DNA of 64,000 nt from an uncultured Dysgonomonas sp. (lineage in GTDB: Bacteria > Bacteroidota > Bacteroidia > Bacteroidales > Dysgonomonadaceae). The DNA is taken from contig NZ_CAKUOF010000013.1 of NCBI RefSeq assembly GCF_934668725.1, positions 1 through 64,000 on the forward strand. The letters are read 5' to 3'. The translations under genes were made by a program, and so were the position numbers. Under the pieces are notes generated by a model that was given only the letters and a program-made list of their open reading frames with translations, searched no databases and had not been told where the DNA came from. Positions 9,837-19,910 of the stretch are shown here, in pieces. Each line of letters starts with the position of its first letter. Position 1 is the first letter of the stretch.

Positions 9837-11789
9837 TTATTTCTTATAACCGGGATTCTGGTAAGCGGCTTTTTCGGCAGCGCTCATTTCCATTCCATCA
9901 ATCTGTCCCTGAGGGATAGGCCGTAAATAGAGATATGGTTGAATGTCTCTTTTTACTTTTACCGGAGTATGATCTCCTACAGCACTGCCACAGATTTCGT
10001 AAGTTCCTGCAAGTTCGCTCCATTTTTGAGTACGTACCAAATCGTGCCAGCGATAACCTTCTCCAAAAAATTCGCGTGAACGTTCTGCCAGAATATAGTC
10101 AATAGTGATAGTTGCGGGAGTAGCAGCAATCATTTCGGCACTTTTATCTTGTACTTTTGCTACATGACCATTATTACTCCATCTCCATTTTCCGGCACGA
10201 GCACGAAGTACATTTACCAATTCGCGGGCACTTCTACTTCCTGTAGCACCTTTTACTGCTGCTTCGGCGGCTATCAGATAAAGTTCAGAGAATTTAGCAA
10301 TAGGAAAAGGACGAGTGATACTACCATTTGGCTGTCCAAGTCCGGTACCGTTATCAGTACGATAAGTTCCTAATTTCCATAGGTTCGGATAGGCATAACG
10401 ACTTATGCCACTTGGTGCAATTACAAAATCGGCTCTTCCGGGCAATACTCCGGCACCTACATTGCTTTTGTATTTAGAATTAGAATAATCGATAGGTGTT
10501 GTTGGTTCTTCGTCTAGGAAAGTGAGTATTGCATCACCCGGAGACACTTTTAAACCGTTCGCATTATAAAGAAATTCATTTTTCACACCGGCTTTGTTCC
10601 AGTTAGCTCGAAAAGAGGTGACAAATGTACCATCGTAGCGTGAATCATTGCTTTTATCGGTAAAGGTCTTTTTTACGGCATCAATCGTAGGTGCCATACG
10701 TTTCCAAGGTCTTCCATAAGCTTGAGCTGCTTCACGTTGAACGGATCTTACTTTACTTCCAGTCCAATCAGCAGAAGTAGAACTTTCTAGAAATGTATAG
10801 TCCCATGTAGCCATCCAAACAGCAAAATTGTCGGCAGCCCCACCTGTAGAATACGAATGGTTGGTATCATCGTAGTATTCGCTTGATTCGGTATGATCTG
10901 CATATAAAAGCATCTCCTTGTTACGATCGTTTTGTGCGAGGTTAACATCGTAATAAGTTTCTTGCAGGCCATAAGGTCCCGGGTTGTTGATAGCTGTGGT
11001 AGCAATATTATATGCTTCCTGATAATACCATTGAGCATTTTTGCTGTCTGGATCAGTTCGAGGCGTTTCGGGATAAGTAGGTATGTTTTGCGGATTTTCA
11101 AGCCACCATGCATACGTAAGATAAGCTTTAGCTAAGTATAAGCGAGCTACAGTTTTAGTTATACCGCCTGTAACACGTCCCGTTTCCGGCAGATCGTTTA
11201 TCGCAGTAATCAAATCCGGAAATATGGCTTTTGTATATACTTCGGGTACGGTATTACGAACCGAAAACCGTGAAGTGGATATGTTGAATTTAAGTTCACC
11301 CGAGCCTAAATCCAAAGGCACTCCACCAAAAGTCTGTACCAGCATGAAATAGTCGAATGCCCTGAAAAATCTGGCTTCGGCAATCAAAGCATTTGAAATA
11401 GTTCCTACCTGAATTGCATTTTCGATAATACCATTGGCAGTATTAATATCAGAATATGCTCTTCCCCATAATACATCGGCACGACTGCTTGAGGGAGTAA
11501 CTGATCCTACACCCGAAAGATCGAGGTCTTTGGAGTTTCCATCCGCGTCATGTCCGTATGTATATTCATCAGTTCCGGTTTCACAAGCGATAAACCAATA
11601 TCCGTTTCCATATACAGAGCGTAAACTGGCATATAGAGAAGTCACTCCGCCTATAACCCCATTTTCGGTTTTAAAATAGTCGGGTGTATAATTGCTGCGT
11701 GGTTCTTCATTGAGAATATCGGAACATCCTACAAAGAGAGAGGACAAAAGAAGTGTTGCAATATATTTTTTTATATGTATTTGTTTCAT
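9837..11789 (-). CDS. SusD/RagB-family xylan-binding outer-membrane lipoprotein
   Basis: A 650-residue SusD homologue that would form the lid of the SusC channel and bind xylo-oligosaccharides on the cell surface. The lipoprotein signal ends LFVGCSD with Cys22. The N-terminal SusD-like helical repeats (YFKTENGVIGGVTSLYAS, EARFFRAFDYFMLVQTFGGVPL) and the C-terminal RagB region (ILAERSREFFGEGYRWHDLVR) are intact. At 650 residues it is longer than typical SusD proteins (about 530-580), with extra sequence in the middle. It starts 11 bp after SusC, so translation is probably coupled. The ligand is inferred from the linked glucuronidases and xylosidase. Confidence 0.93.
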   Translation of the reverse strand: MKQIHIKKYIATLLLSSLFVGCSDILNEEPRSNYTPDYFKTENGVIGGVTSLYASLRSVYGNGYWFIACETGTDEYTYGHDADGNSKDLDLSGVGSVTPSSSRADVLWGRAYSDINTANGIIENAIQVGTISNALIAEARFFRAFDYFMLVQTFGGVPLDLGSGELKFNISTSRFSVRNTVPEVYTKAIFPDLITAINDLPETGRVTGGITKTVARLYLAKAYLTYAWWLENPQNIPTYPETPRTDPDSKNAQWYYQEAYNIATTAINNPGPYGLQETYYDVNLAQNDRNKEMLLYADHTESSEYYDDTNHSYSTGGAADNFAVWMATWDYTFLESSTSADWTGSKVRSVQREAAQAYGRPWKRMAPTIDAVKKTFTDKSNDSRYDGTFVTSFRANWNKAGVKNEFLYNANGLKVSPGDAILTFLDEEPTTPIDYSNSKYKSNVGAGVLPGRADFVIAPSGISRYAYPNLWKLGTYRTDNGTGLGQPNGSITRPFPIAKFSELYLIAAEAAVKGATGSRSARELVNVLRARAGKWRWSNNGHVAKVQDKSAEMIAATPATITIDYILAERSREFFGEGYRWHDLVRTQKWSELAGTYEICGSAVGDHTPVKVKRDIQPYLYLRPIPQGQIDGMEMSAAEKAAYQNPGYKK

Positions 11790-11800
11790 GTCGGTATTTT

Positions 11801-14800
11801 TTAGAATGTTACATTTAATCCTATCAGGAAGTTGCGGGTCGAAGGAGTATTTGTTCCTATAACCAGAAGACGTTTTTTATATCCGGTAACAACCGCTTGA
11901 TTTTCGTCTCCAAGAGAGTTTGTTTCGGGGTCCATTCCCGACTCGTCGTGATAAGGAGAAAACAGTACAAACGGATTCTGGATAGTAGTATAGAGATACA
12001 ACTTGTTAACCCCTAATTTTTTAATGGCTTGTTGATTAAAACTATATCCTAATGTAATATTACGCACCTTCAGGTATGAGGCGTCGAAGTATCCCAGGGT
12101 AGTTCCGTATTTAGGGTTGTCACCACTCATAATACCTCCCGGCATAGGATATCTTGCATTGGTATTTTCAGGACTCCAATAATCTACTTTTACGTTGCCT
12201 CTTCGTCCACTCATCATGTTTAGATATCCGGTTGAAGAGTAGAGAGAACTGATAAGAATTCCTCCACGCTGAAATGCACCTATAATACTTAAGTCGAACC
12301 CTTTGTAGGCTACGCGGGTATTGAATCCTCCCTGAAAATCAGGGTTTACATCCATAATTTGTCTGTCGTCGTCTCCAATTTTTCTTTTGGGTGAACCGTC
12401 TTCATTGAACTCTCCGGTATATTTAACTTTAATCATACCTGCATTCCCTCCCGGTTCGAGGATATCGCGGTATTTGTCACCTTCCTGCCAAAGACCTATT
12501 TTTTCGTAGTCGTATATTACATCGATAGGATGACCTACAAACCACCAGTTGCTTTCGTCCCTTGTTTGTCCCGAAGCCAGAGATACCAGTTTATTACGGT
12601 TTGCATAAAGGTTTACTCCAACGTCCCAACTCCAACCATTATAATTATCCAGTACTGTTCCATTAAGGGTAAGTTCGAATCCTTTATTTTGTGATTTTCC
12701 GACATTCGACATATAGCTGCCTACCCCTGATGTTGAGGGAAGGTTTACACTAAGCAAAAGATCTTTGGTATTTTGTATATAATATTCGGCACTACCTGAA
12801 ATTCGACCCTTCAGAAAAGAAAAATCTAAACCGTAGTTCCATGTCTCGGAATATTCCCAACCTAAATTCGGATTTGGAAGTTCCGAAACATAATATCCTA
12901 CTGCATATTCTTCACCAAAGTTGTATGGTCTGGTACTTAAGCGTCCAAGTGTTTTATAAGAAGAAATAGATTCGTTGGAGGTCTGTCCATATCCTACTCT
13001 TATTTTTAGATTATCTATCCATGTAACATTATCCATGAATGCTTCTTTCTTGATATTCCAACCGGCGGATACGGCAGGGTAGGTGTGCCATTTATTTCCC
13101 GGAGCTAGTCTCGACGAGGCATCCGATCTAAACGCAACACTCAACATATAACGGTCGTCATAGGAGTACATGGCACGTCCCATCCATGACATCAAACCAC
13201 TCTTGTAATAGTCTTGATCTCCGGGTTTAATTGAAATTTCACCTGTGGCCTGACCCAAATTGTAGAACTGGAAGGCATCCGACGGAATACCTTGAGCCGC
13301 CATCTGCGATTTGTTATACTGTGTTTCTTCTGCTGAATATAGTGCTACTACATTTAGTGAATGTTTTTCTGCAAAAATACGGTCGTAAGTGACCAGGTTT
13401 TCAACAGCCCAATTGGTGGTCTGAGAGTTTGAGACTGTTGCAGATGAAGGGGTTGTTGCCGTGCCACTGAATACACCTTCTCCGGTATAGCTTCCGGTGT
13501 TGTACTGACGGTAGTTTAAACCTAAATTGAGGCGATATTTCAAACCTTCTACACCCGGTACTTTTACTTCTCCATAAACCGTGTTGTATGATCCGAATGC
13601 TCGTGTCTGATCTATCCACTTATCGCCCAGAGCATCTATTGTTTCTCTTGAATATACCCATTGGTCATCACTTACCATCCTGACAACTCTTTTCCATGTA
13701 CCGTCTTCATTATAAGGATTTGATATGGGTGTTGTACTTAATGAACCGTACACACCTAAATTACCGCCGTTAGAAACAGAATAGTTATTATTGGTTATGA
13801 AACCAAATTTTAAATTTTTACCTATTGCCTGATCAAGCGTACCGCGCATCGAGTATCGGGTAAAGTTTTGTTGGGGCAGCAAGGATTCGTCACGGAAATA
13901 ACCGAGACTAAAATTATAACTACCTTGTTCGGTTCCACCTAAAACACTTAAGTCGTGATTGGTTACTATACTGTTTTCATACAAAAGATCTTGCCAGTCG
14001 GTATTAGTATCTTCCGATTCATCGGCTCCAAATTGGGCTGTTTTGTTTGAATTTTTCGCTGCGGTTTTCCGTAGTCTTACAAATTCTTCACCATTCATCA
14101 TCGGGTATTTGGCAAAAAGGGTTTTTAATCCTACAAACCCATTATAATTTACTGATGCTTTTGCACCCAATTGCCCTTTATTACTGGTAATCAACAGAAC
14201 ACCATTGGCTCCGCGAGAACCGTAAATGGCGGTTGCCGATGCATCTTTCAAGATGTCTATACTTTTTATATCGCTGGGGTTAATATCACTCATCTTTCCG
14301 GCAAATGGAATACCGTCAAGAACGATAAGAGGGTCATTGCTGGCACTTAAAGAACGTGTTCCACGGATACGAATTTGCATCGAAGCACCGGGTTTCGATG
14401 ATGTTTGAGACATATCTACTCCGGCAAGACGCCCGTATAATGCCGACGAAACATCGGGGCTTGCCATTTCACGAATCGCATCTCCTTTTATTGAAGCCAC
14501 AGAACCTGTTACAGCTTCTTTACGTTGAGTTCCGTAACCGATAACTACCACTTGGTCTAATGTTTTGACATCTTCTTGTAGTACAATATTAATTTGAGTT
14601 CTTCCCGTTACATCTACTGTTTGTGTAATATACCCTAGATAGGAAAAATCAAGTTTTGATTTAGAAGGAACATTCAATGTGTACTGTCCGTCCAGATCGG
14701 TGACAACTCCATTGGAAGTTCCTTTTTCAATAACACTTACACCAATAAGCGGATCGCCTTTGGAATCTTTTACTATTCCTTTTACCGATATATTCTGGGC

Positions 14801-14872
14801 ATACAGCCAGAGAGGAATAAAGAGTAATAAGAGTAAAACCCGAATGGGTTTCGAAACAAGAATGTTTTTCAT
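11801..14872 (-). CDS. SusC-type TonB-dependent transporter (xylan locus)
   Basis: A 1023-residue outer-membrane transporter for oligosaccharides. It has a signal peptide (about residues 1-26), a carboxypeptidase-D-like regulatory domain (about 28-110, VKGIVKDSKGDPLIGVSV), then a TonB plug with VVVIGYGTQ and the RIRGTRSLSASNDPL / DILKDASATAIYGSRGANG blocks. A 22-strand barrel follows, with a C-terminal aromatic residue (NVTF). It heads the minus-strand operon. The 429-bp region upstream, shared with the divergent HTCS-1, holds repeated TGTTACAC/TGTAACAT elements, the nearest 58 bp from the start codon. The xylan assignment comes from the downstream enzymes. Confidence 0.95.
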   Translation of the reverse strand: MKNILVSKPIRVLLLLLFIPLWLYAQNISVKGIVKDSKGDPLIGVSVIEKGTSNGVVTDLDGQYTLNVPSKSKLDFSYLGYITQTVDVTGRTQINIVLQEDVKTLDQVVVIGYGTQRKEAVTGSVASIKGDAIREMASPDVSSALYGRLAGVDMSQTSSKPGASMQIRIRGTRSLSASNDPLIVLDGIPFAGKMSDINPSDIKSIDILKDASATAIYGSRGANGVLLITSNKGQLGAKASVNYNGFVGLKTLFAKYPMMNGEEFVRLRKTAAKNSNKTAQFGADESEDTNTDWQDLLYENSIVTNHDLSVLGGTEQGSYNFSLGYFRDESLLPQQNFTRYSMRGTLDQAIGKNLKFGFITNNNYSVSNGGNLGVYGSLSTTPISNPYNEDGTWKRVVRMVSDDQWVYSRETIDALGDKWIDQTRAFGSYNTVYGEVKVPGVEGLKYRLNLGLNYRQYNTGSYTGEGVFSGTATTPSSATVSNSQTTNWAVENLVTYDRIFAEKHSLNVVALYSAEETQYNKSQMAAQGIPSDAFQFYNLGQATGEISIKPGDQDYYKSGLMSWMGRAMYSYDDRYMLSVAFRSDASSRLAPGNKWHTYPAVSAGWNIKKEAFMDNVTWIDNLKIRVGYGQTSNESISSYKTLGRLSTRPYNFGEEYAVGYYVSELPNPNLGWEYSETWNYGLDFSFLKGRISGSAEYYIQNTKDLLLSVNLPSTSGVGSYMSNVGKSQNKGFELTLNGTVLDNYNGWSWDVGVNLYANRNKLVSLASGQTRDESNWWFVGHPIDVIYDYEKIGLWQEGDKYRDILEPGGNAGMIKVKYTGEFNEDGSPKRKIGDDDRQIMDVNPDFQGGFNTRVAYKGFDLSIIGAFQRGGILISSLYSSTGYLNMMSGRRGNVKVDYWSPENTNARYPMPGGIMSGDNPKYGTTLGYFDASYLKVRNITLGYSFNQQAIKKLGVNKLYLYTTIQNPFVLFSPYHDESGMDPETNSLGDENQAVVTGYKKRLLVIGTNTPSTRNFLIGLNVTF

Positions 14873-15301
14873 GATGTTGGTAATAAAATTAATAATTGAA
14901 AGGTATAAATACTAACTCCGAACCGAATGTGTTACACTATTCTCTATTGAGACTTGAATCTGTATTATTTAGTATTCTAGGCAACGTTTCGAAATTATGA
15001 ATAAATAACTTATTGCATTTGCTAAAGTGTATCTTATTATATTGATATTGTAACATGTGTTGCATGTTTGTAACATTTTTTTATGTGCATGTTACATCTT
15101 ATTGTTGACGATACGATAAGCTCTCTTTGTTGAGACTTTAGGTATGTTTTTTTCTGTAATATTTAGAATATTCTTTTATATTTGATGTTATACTTTTATA
15201 CATTTTAAGAAATCTAATATCCCCCAACTTTTAGGCCTTTCATTTATTACCAGATTGAGAGGTTTGTTGTGGAAATATGAAAAGAACCAATACTGTTACC
15301 A
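14873..15301. promoter_or_regulatory. Divergent regulatory region between SusC and HTCS-1 with TGTAACA-type repeats
   Basis: 429 bp without a gene. TGTAACAT occurs at 15049-15056 and 15069-15076 and, inverted, at 15089-15096, so three copies are spaced exactly 20 bp apart. A fourth element, TGTTACAC, lies at 14930-14937, 58 bp before the SusC start. The same octamers recur upstream of the GH43-GH10 xylanase gene. They are candidate binding sites for HTCS-1. No convincing minus-strand promoter was found for SusC. Confidence 0.7.
15177..15184 (+). promoter_or_regulatory. Candidate -7 box for HTCS-1
   Basis: TATATTTG matches the Bacteroidetes -7 consensus TAnnTTTG. A poor -33 element (TCTG, 15153-15156) stands 20 bp upstream. 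It would give a 5' leader of about 110 nt before the ATG at 15302. Confidence 0.45.
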
Positions 15302-18300
15302 ATGAAAAAAACGGCGATCTTATTATTATTAATAAGTATTTTTTTTAATCAGGGTCTTTATGCCCAAAACCGTGAATATTATTCCACAGACAACGGGCTA
15401 TCCAACAGCCTTATCAATCAGATTTATCAGGATCGCAGAGGCTTTGTCTGGATTGCCACCGAATATGGGTTGAATAGGTTTGATGGTATTAATTTTAAGA
15501 TTTACAAGCATATTGACGGCGATCCTACTTCGATCAGACATAATTATGTACGTACTTTGTTTGAAGATAGTTCCGGAAATTTTTATGTCGGTACTATTTC
15601 CGGGCTCATGAAGTATAACTGGGCTACAGACTCTTTTGAGGATATAAAGATACACCGTGAGGGCAAACTTATACATCCCCATATAATTTCTATTATCGAA
15701 GTTCATAATGGTGATATTTGGTTTACCACTTCGGGACAAGGTGTTTTTATACTGAGTAAAGATACAAATACAGTCTTGTCCGATCCTGCATTGACAAAAT
15801 CTCTCAGTAGTACATTCCTGAATTGTATTTTTCAGGATTCGAAGTTTAATATCTGGATAGGCTCCGAAAACGACGGTCTCAATTGCTACAATCCAAAGAC
15901 AAAAAAAACGATTGTATTTAAGGCTCCGCATGATATCAGTAGTAACAGTATATCGTCAATAAAAGAAGATATAGAAGGGAATATTTATGTAGGTACGGTT
16001 ACACAGGGACTCAATAAATATAATCCGAATACCCGAATTTTTGATCCGATTTTGTATAAGGGAAGTACTCAGTTTTTGGTTAACTCATTAATGATAAGTA
16101 AAGAAGGACAATTGTATATTGGTACGGATGGACAGGGATTGATGATGTACAACCGTGAAAAGAATATAATAGAAGATTATCAGGTAAATTCGCCTCCTTT
16201 TGATTTTTCTAAAGGTAAAATACACTCAATTTTGCAGGATAAAGATCAAAATCTTTGGTTGGGGATTTTTCAGAAAGGAATAATTTTTGTTCCCGTTTTA
16301 GAAAATAAATTTAATTATTACGGATATAAATCTTTCAAGAATAATTCTATCGGATCGAGCTGCGTGACTGCCATTTATAAAGATAAAGAAGGTACGACGT
16401 GGATTGGTACCGATAATGATGGTATTTACGGTATAAATTATAATGGAGTTCGTACTGCTCATTTCTACCGTACGGCTTCACCTAATTCGATTCCTAATAT
16501 TATACATTCTATTTTTGAAGATTCAGCGGGCGATATATGGTTGGGTTCGTATGCAAATGGATTAGCCAGATTTAACCGAAAAACTGGAAATTGCGAATAT
16601 ATTAAAAGATTTAGTAACGAAAAAGTGTATTGTATAACTCAAGATAAAAACAAAAATCTTCTTATAGGTACATACGGTTCAGGTTTTTTTATGCTGGATA
16701 AAGAAGGTAACGAACTGAACCATTACGAGTCTTCTAAAAATGAGAATGATAATCTCTTGATGGACGAATTGTCGAATGATTGGGTTAACTACATGATCTG
16801 TGATAAGGATGGGTTAATTTGGATAGGTCATTATAAGGGAGTTAGTTGTTTTGACCCATCTAAAAATACCTTCCTGCCCTATCTGGGCAGGAATAATTTA
16901 TTACCCGGTACTGTTGTATTGTCTTTATTGGAGGATAAAGCCGGAAAAATATGGATTGGAACTTCGTCGGGCTTATACTGTTTTGATAAACAGTCCCGGC
17001 AAATAAAATCTTATACTACCAAAGACGGCTTGTCTAACGATGTGATATGTGGTATTACGGAGGATGACCAAAATAATATTTGGATAAGTACTTACAATGG
17101 GATCAGCAAATTTAATAGTAAGGATAATCGTTTTATTAATTATTATGCAAGTGACGGACTACAGGGGAATGAATTTACACGAGGAGCAGTATTTAGAGAT
17201 AACAACGGCAGGATATTTTTTGGTGGAATTAATGGGGTAACAAGTTTTGACCCGAAAGACATAGTGGAAGAAAAGCGGGAGTTAGATATCTTGCTAACGA
17301 ATTTCTATCTGTTCAACCAGCCGATAAAAAGAGGTGATAAATCGGGCGGAAATCAAATAGTTTCTACATCGGTTTTAGATGCCGACAGATTTACATTGTC
17401 TTATTCGGACAATACATTCAGCTTAGAGTTTTCAACTCTCGATTTTATTAATCCCGAGCGTATATTTTATCAATACATGATAGAGGGTTTAAATTCGGAT
17501 TGGATGAGTACCGCTCCCGGAATCAGTAGAGTCACTTATAATAACTTGCCATCGGGAACATATACATTTAAAGTAAGGGCTTACGATAATGACAATTATT
17601 CGCCTGTTAAAACCATTCGTATTATTATTACTCCCCCTTGGTATAAAACAATCTGGGCATATGGTGCTTATGCCCTTTTATTTATATTTTTTGTATATGG
17701 AATTGTGGGATATTTATTTTCGAGGATTCGTTACAAACAGCAGATGATGGAGAAGGATCATGCAGAGAAGATAAGTGAGGCTAAATTACAGTTTTTTATT
17801 AATATTTCGCATGAGATCAGAACACCAATGACGCTAATTATTAATCCGTTAGAAAAATTGATTTCGGAAAATAAGGACGTCGAGAAGCAAAGGGTTTATA
17901 TGATGATCTATCGAAACTCGCAGCGAATATTACGTCTGATTAATCAGTTGATGGATATTCGAAAACTGGATAAGGGACAAATGCAGCTTAAATGTCGTGA
18001 AACGGATATTGTCGGATTTATAAAAGACTTGATGCTTACCTTCGAGTATCAGGCGAAGCAGAGCAATATTGATTTTACATTTGAGCATGAGGATGAGTCG
18101 CTGAAAGTATGGATTGATCTGAATAATTTTGATAAAGTATTACTGAATATTTTCTCAAATGCTTTTAAATATACACCGCATAATGGCAGGATTACCGTAA
18201 AACTTAAAACAGGTATAAATACTTCAACGAGAGGCCCTTTGAAAGAATACTTTGAAATCAGTGTATACGATACTGGCATTGGGGTTGATAAAGATAAAAT

Positions 18301-19390
18301 AGAAAAGATATTCGAGCGGTTTTATCAGATAAATAACGATAATACCAACTCGAATTTTGGTACGGGTATTGGTTTGCATCTTTCACGCTTATTGGTAGAA
18401 TTACACCATGGAATTATTTATGCAGAGAACAGAACCGATGAACAGGGAAGTCATTTTGTTATTCGCCTGCCTTTAGGTAATGGACATTTTAATCAAGAAG
18501 AATTGCAGATTTTTGATGGTAGTGAGCCATTAATTGAAAATCGGACAGCGATCAGAACCGAAATAAGCAATAAGTTTGAAGAAGGTACGGTAAAGCGTAT
18601 AAAATCGAGGACGAGATACCGTATTTTGATTGTTGAAGACGAAGACGAAATAAGACAATATATGAGAGATGAACTGTCGTCTGAATATCGTATAAAAGAA
18701 TGCACGAATGGCAAAGAAGCCATTGAATATATTTTAAAAGAGAAACCCGATCTCATTATCAGCGATGTAATGATGCCCGAAATGGATGGTATTACACTTA
18801 GTAGGAGAATAAAACAAAACATCAATATAAATCATATTCCTATTATTTTGTTGACTGCTAAGTCGAAGACCGAGGATAGGATCGAAGGGCTTGAAATCGG
18901 TGCTGATGCTTATTTGGTAAAGCCTTTTAATACAGAGGTATTAAAGCAAACGATAAATAATCTGATTGCAAATAGAGAACGCTTGAAAAGTAAGTTCAGC
19001 TGGAGTCAACATCAGGAAGATAAGATTGAAAAAATAGAAATGAAGTCGGCTGATGAAATACTGATAGAGAAGGTGATGAAGGTTATCAATGCAGATCTAT
19101 CGAACCCCGATCTAAACGTAGAAATGCTTGCAAGCAGTGTGGGTATAAGCCGTGTACATATGCACCGTAAACTAAAAGAACTTACTAATCAATCGGCTCG
19201 TGATTTTATTCGGGGAATAAGACTCAAGCAGGCGGCAGCTTTATTGATAAGTAAAAAACTGTCGGTCTCGGAAGTTGCTTATGCTACAGGATTTTCAAAT
19301 TTATCGCATTTTTCTAATTCATTTAAGGAGTTTTACGGAATGTCGCCTTCGGAGTATATCAACTCGAATCTATCGCAGGAGCTTGATTGA
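15302..19390 (+). CDS. Hybrid two-component system regulator (HTCS-1, xylan locus)
   Basis: A 1362-residue one-protein sensor and transcription activator. A signal peptide (about residues 1-21) is followed by a periplasmic sensor of repeated reg_prop propeller blades (many WIGT/WIG-containing repeats to about residue 650), a Y_Y_Y domain (about 700-780, FKVRAYDND) and one transmembrane helix (about 784-806). In the cytoplasm come a HisKA domain with phospho-acceptor His837 in NISHEIRTP, an HATPase domain (NAFKYTP, DTGIGV, GTGIGLHL), a receiver with Asp1155 in ISDVMMP, and a C-terminal AraC-type HTH (about 1255-1355). HTCS sensors of PULs bind the oligosaccharide released from their polymer. 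Its divergent position beside the glucuronoxylan genes makes it their likely activator. All catalytic boxes look intact. Confidence 0.95.
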   Translation: MKKTAILLLLISIFFNQGLYAQNREYYSTDNGLSNSLINQIYQDRRGFVWIATEYGLNRFDGINFKIYKHIDGDPTSIRHNYVRTLFEDSSGNFYVGTISGLMKYNWATDSFEDIKIHREGKLIHPHIISIIEVHNGDIWFTTSGQGVFILSKDTNTVLSDPALTKSLSSTFLNCIFQDSKFNIWIGSENDGLNCYNPKTKKTIVFKAPHDISSNSISSIKEDIEGNIYVGTVTQGLNKYNPNTRIFDPILYKGSTQFLVNSLMISKEGQLYIGTDGQGLMMYNREKNIIEDYQVNSPPFDFSKGKIHSILQDKDQNLWLGIFQKGIIFVPVLENKFNYYGYKSFKNNSIGSSCVTAIYKDKEGTTWIGTDNDGIYGINYNGVRTAHFYRTASPNSIPNIIHSIFEDSAGDIWLGSYANGLARFNRKTGNCEYIKRFSNEKVYCITQDKNKNLLIGTYGSGFFMLDKEGNELNHYESSKNENDNLLMDELSNDWVNYMICDKDGLIWIGHYKGVSCFDPSKNTFLPYLGRNNLLPGTVVLSLLEDKAGKIWIGTSSGLYCFDKQSRQIKSYTTKDGLSNDVICGITEDDQNNIWISTYNGISKFNSKDNRFINYYASDGLQGNEFTRGAVFRDNNGRIFFGGINGVTSFDPKDIVEEKRELDILLTNFYLFNQPIKRGDKSGGNQIVSTSVLDADRFTLSYSDNTFSLEFSTLDFINPERIFYQYMIEGLNSDWMSTAPGISRVTYNNLPSGTYTFKVRAYDNDNYSPVKTIRIIITPPWYKTIWAYGAYALLFIFFVYGIVGYLFSRIRYKQQMMEKDHAEKISEAKLQFFINISHEIRTPMTLIINPLEKLISENKDVEKQRVYMMIYRNSQRILRLINQLMDIRKLDKGQMQLKCRETDIVGFIKDLMLTFEYQAKQSNIDFTFEHEDESLKVWIDLNNFDKVLLNIFSNAFKYTPHNGRITVKLKTGINTSTRGPLKEYFEISVYDTGIGVDKDKIEKIFERFYQINNDNTNSNFGTGIGLHLSRLLVELHHGIIYAENRTDEQGSHFVIRLPLGNGHFNQEELQIFDGSEPLIENRTAIRTEISNKFEEGTVKRIKSRTRYRILIVEDEDEIRQYMRDELSSEYRIKECTNGKEAIEYILKEKPDLIISDVMMPEMDGITLSRRIKQNININHIPIILLTAKSKTEDRIEGLEIGADAYLVKPFNTEVLKQTINNLIANRERLKSKFSWSQHQEDKIEKIEMKSADEILIEKVMKVINADLSNPDLNVEMLASSVGISRVHMHRKLKELTNQSARDFIRGIRLKQAAALLISKKLSVSEVAYATGFSNLSHFSNSFKEFYGMSPSEYINSNLSQELD

Positions 19391-19761
19391 TAGTTGATAA
19401 TGTAAATGATGAAATAAATGTTCTATTATTCTAACGCACCCTTTGGGTTTGTTTTTCATTTTGCCTTGATACAAAACGAAACAAAAGATCAAGACTGTAC
19501 CTTTTGCCCGACCCGCTACGGACTCAAAAGCTAAAACAAAAGAAAACATTTAATGCTGATATCCTTTTGTTTCTTAACGCTTTCATTCGCCCTGCGGGTA
19601 CTCCGTGCAACCGACAAGGTCGTGGAACCTAACGGACAAAGGTTGTTTGCGTGCGTCAGCCGAAGTGCATCAGGGGCGTAGCCATTGGCTGACAAGCGAA
19701 GCAGGCGTAAAACTAAACGTGCCGATAGGCAGTAGGTTTAGTTTAGCCTGTAAGCTTAAGT
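19391..19761. other. Non-coding, GC-richer structured region; left part of repeat element copy 2
   Basis: 371 bp between the convergent HTCS genes, continuing into the repeat at 19762-19876. From about 19440 it is clearly richer in GC than the flanking genes and full of inverted repeats: GTCAGCC at 19655-19661 pairs with GGCTGAC at 19687-19693, and CAGGC plus AAACTAAAC (19702-19718) pairs with GTTTAGTTT plus GCCTG (19736-19750). A short open frame runs through it (19605-19859), but its composition and the pairing pattern argue against a protein. It may be a structured RNA or an inactive repeat element. Confidence 0.6.
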
Positions 19762-19876
19762 CAGACAGGCGAGCCACGCAGCACAAAGACTTTTTGATTC
19801 CTTTTGTGGATTTGGACAAAAGGAATACAAGCAATCTTCGATTGCGCGTAGTAAAATAAATTTAATAGAACATATA
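19762..19876. repeat. Structured repeat, copy 2
   Basis: Direct repeat of 1-117, so the two copies bracket the whole glucuronoxylan locus with its regulator. The 10-bp stem is at 19797-19806 / 19817-19826 and the 5-bp stem at 19832-19844. The 10-nt loop differs at four or more positions from copy 1 while both stem arms are identical. Confidence 0.85.
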
Positions 19877-19910
19877 TTTCAACTATAAATTCCTACAAAA
19901 AAAGTATTGA

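Noticed and set aside
19605..19859. 84-residue open frame inside the repeat region
   Set aside because: It runs through several strong inverted repeats, has no family-like motifs and lacks an upstream signal. A non-coding structured element explains it better.
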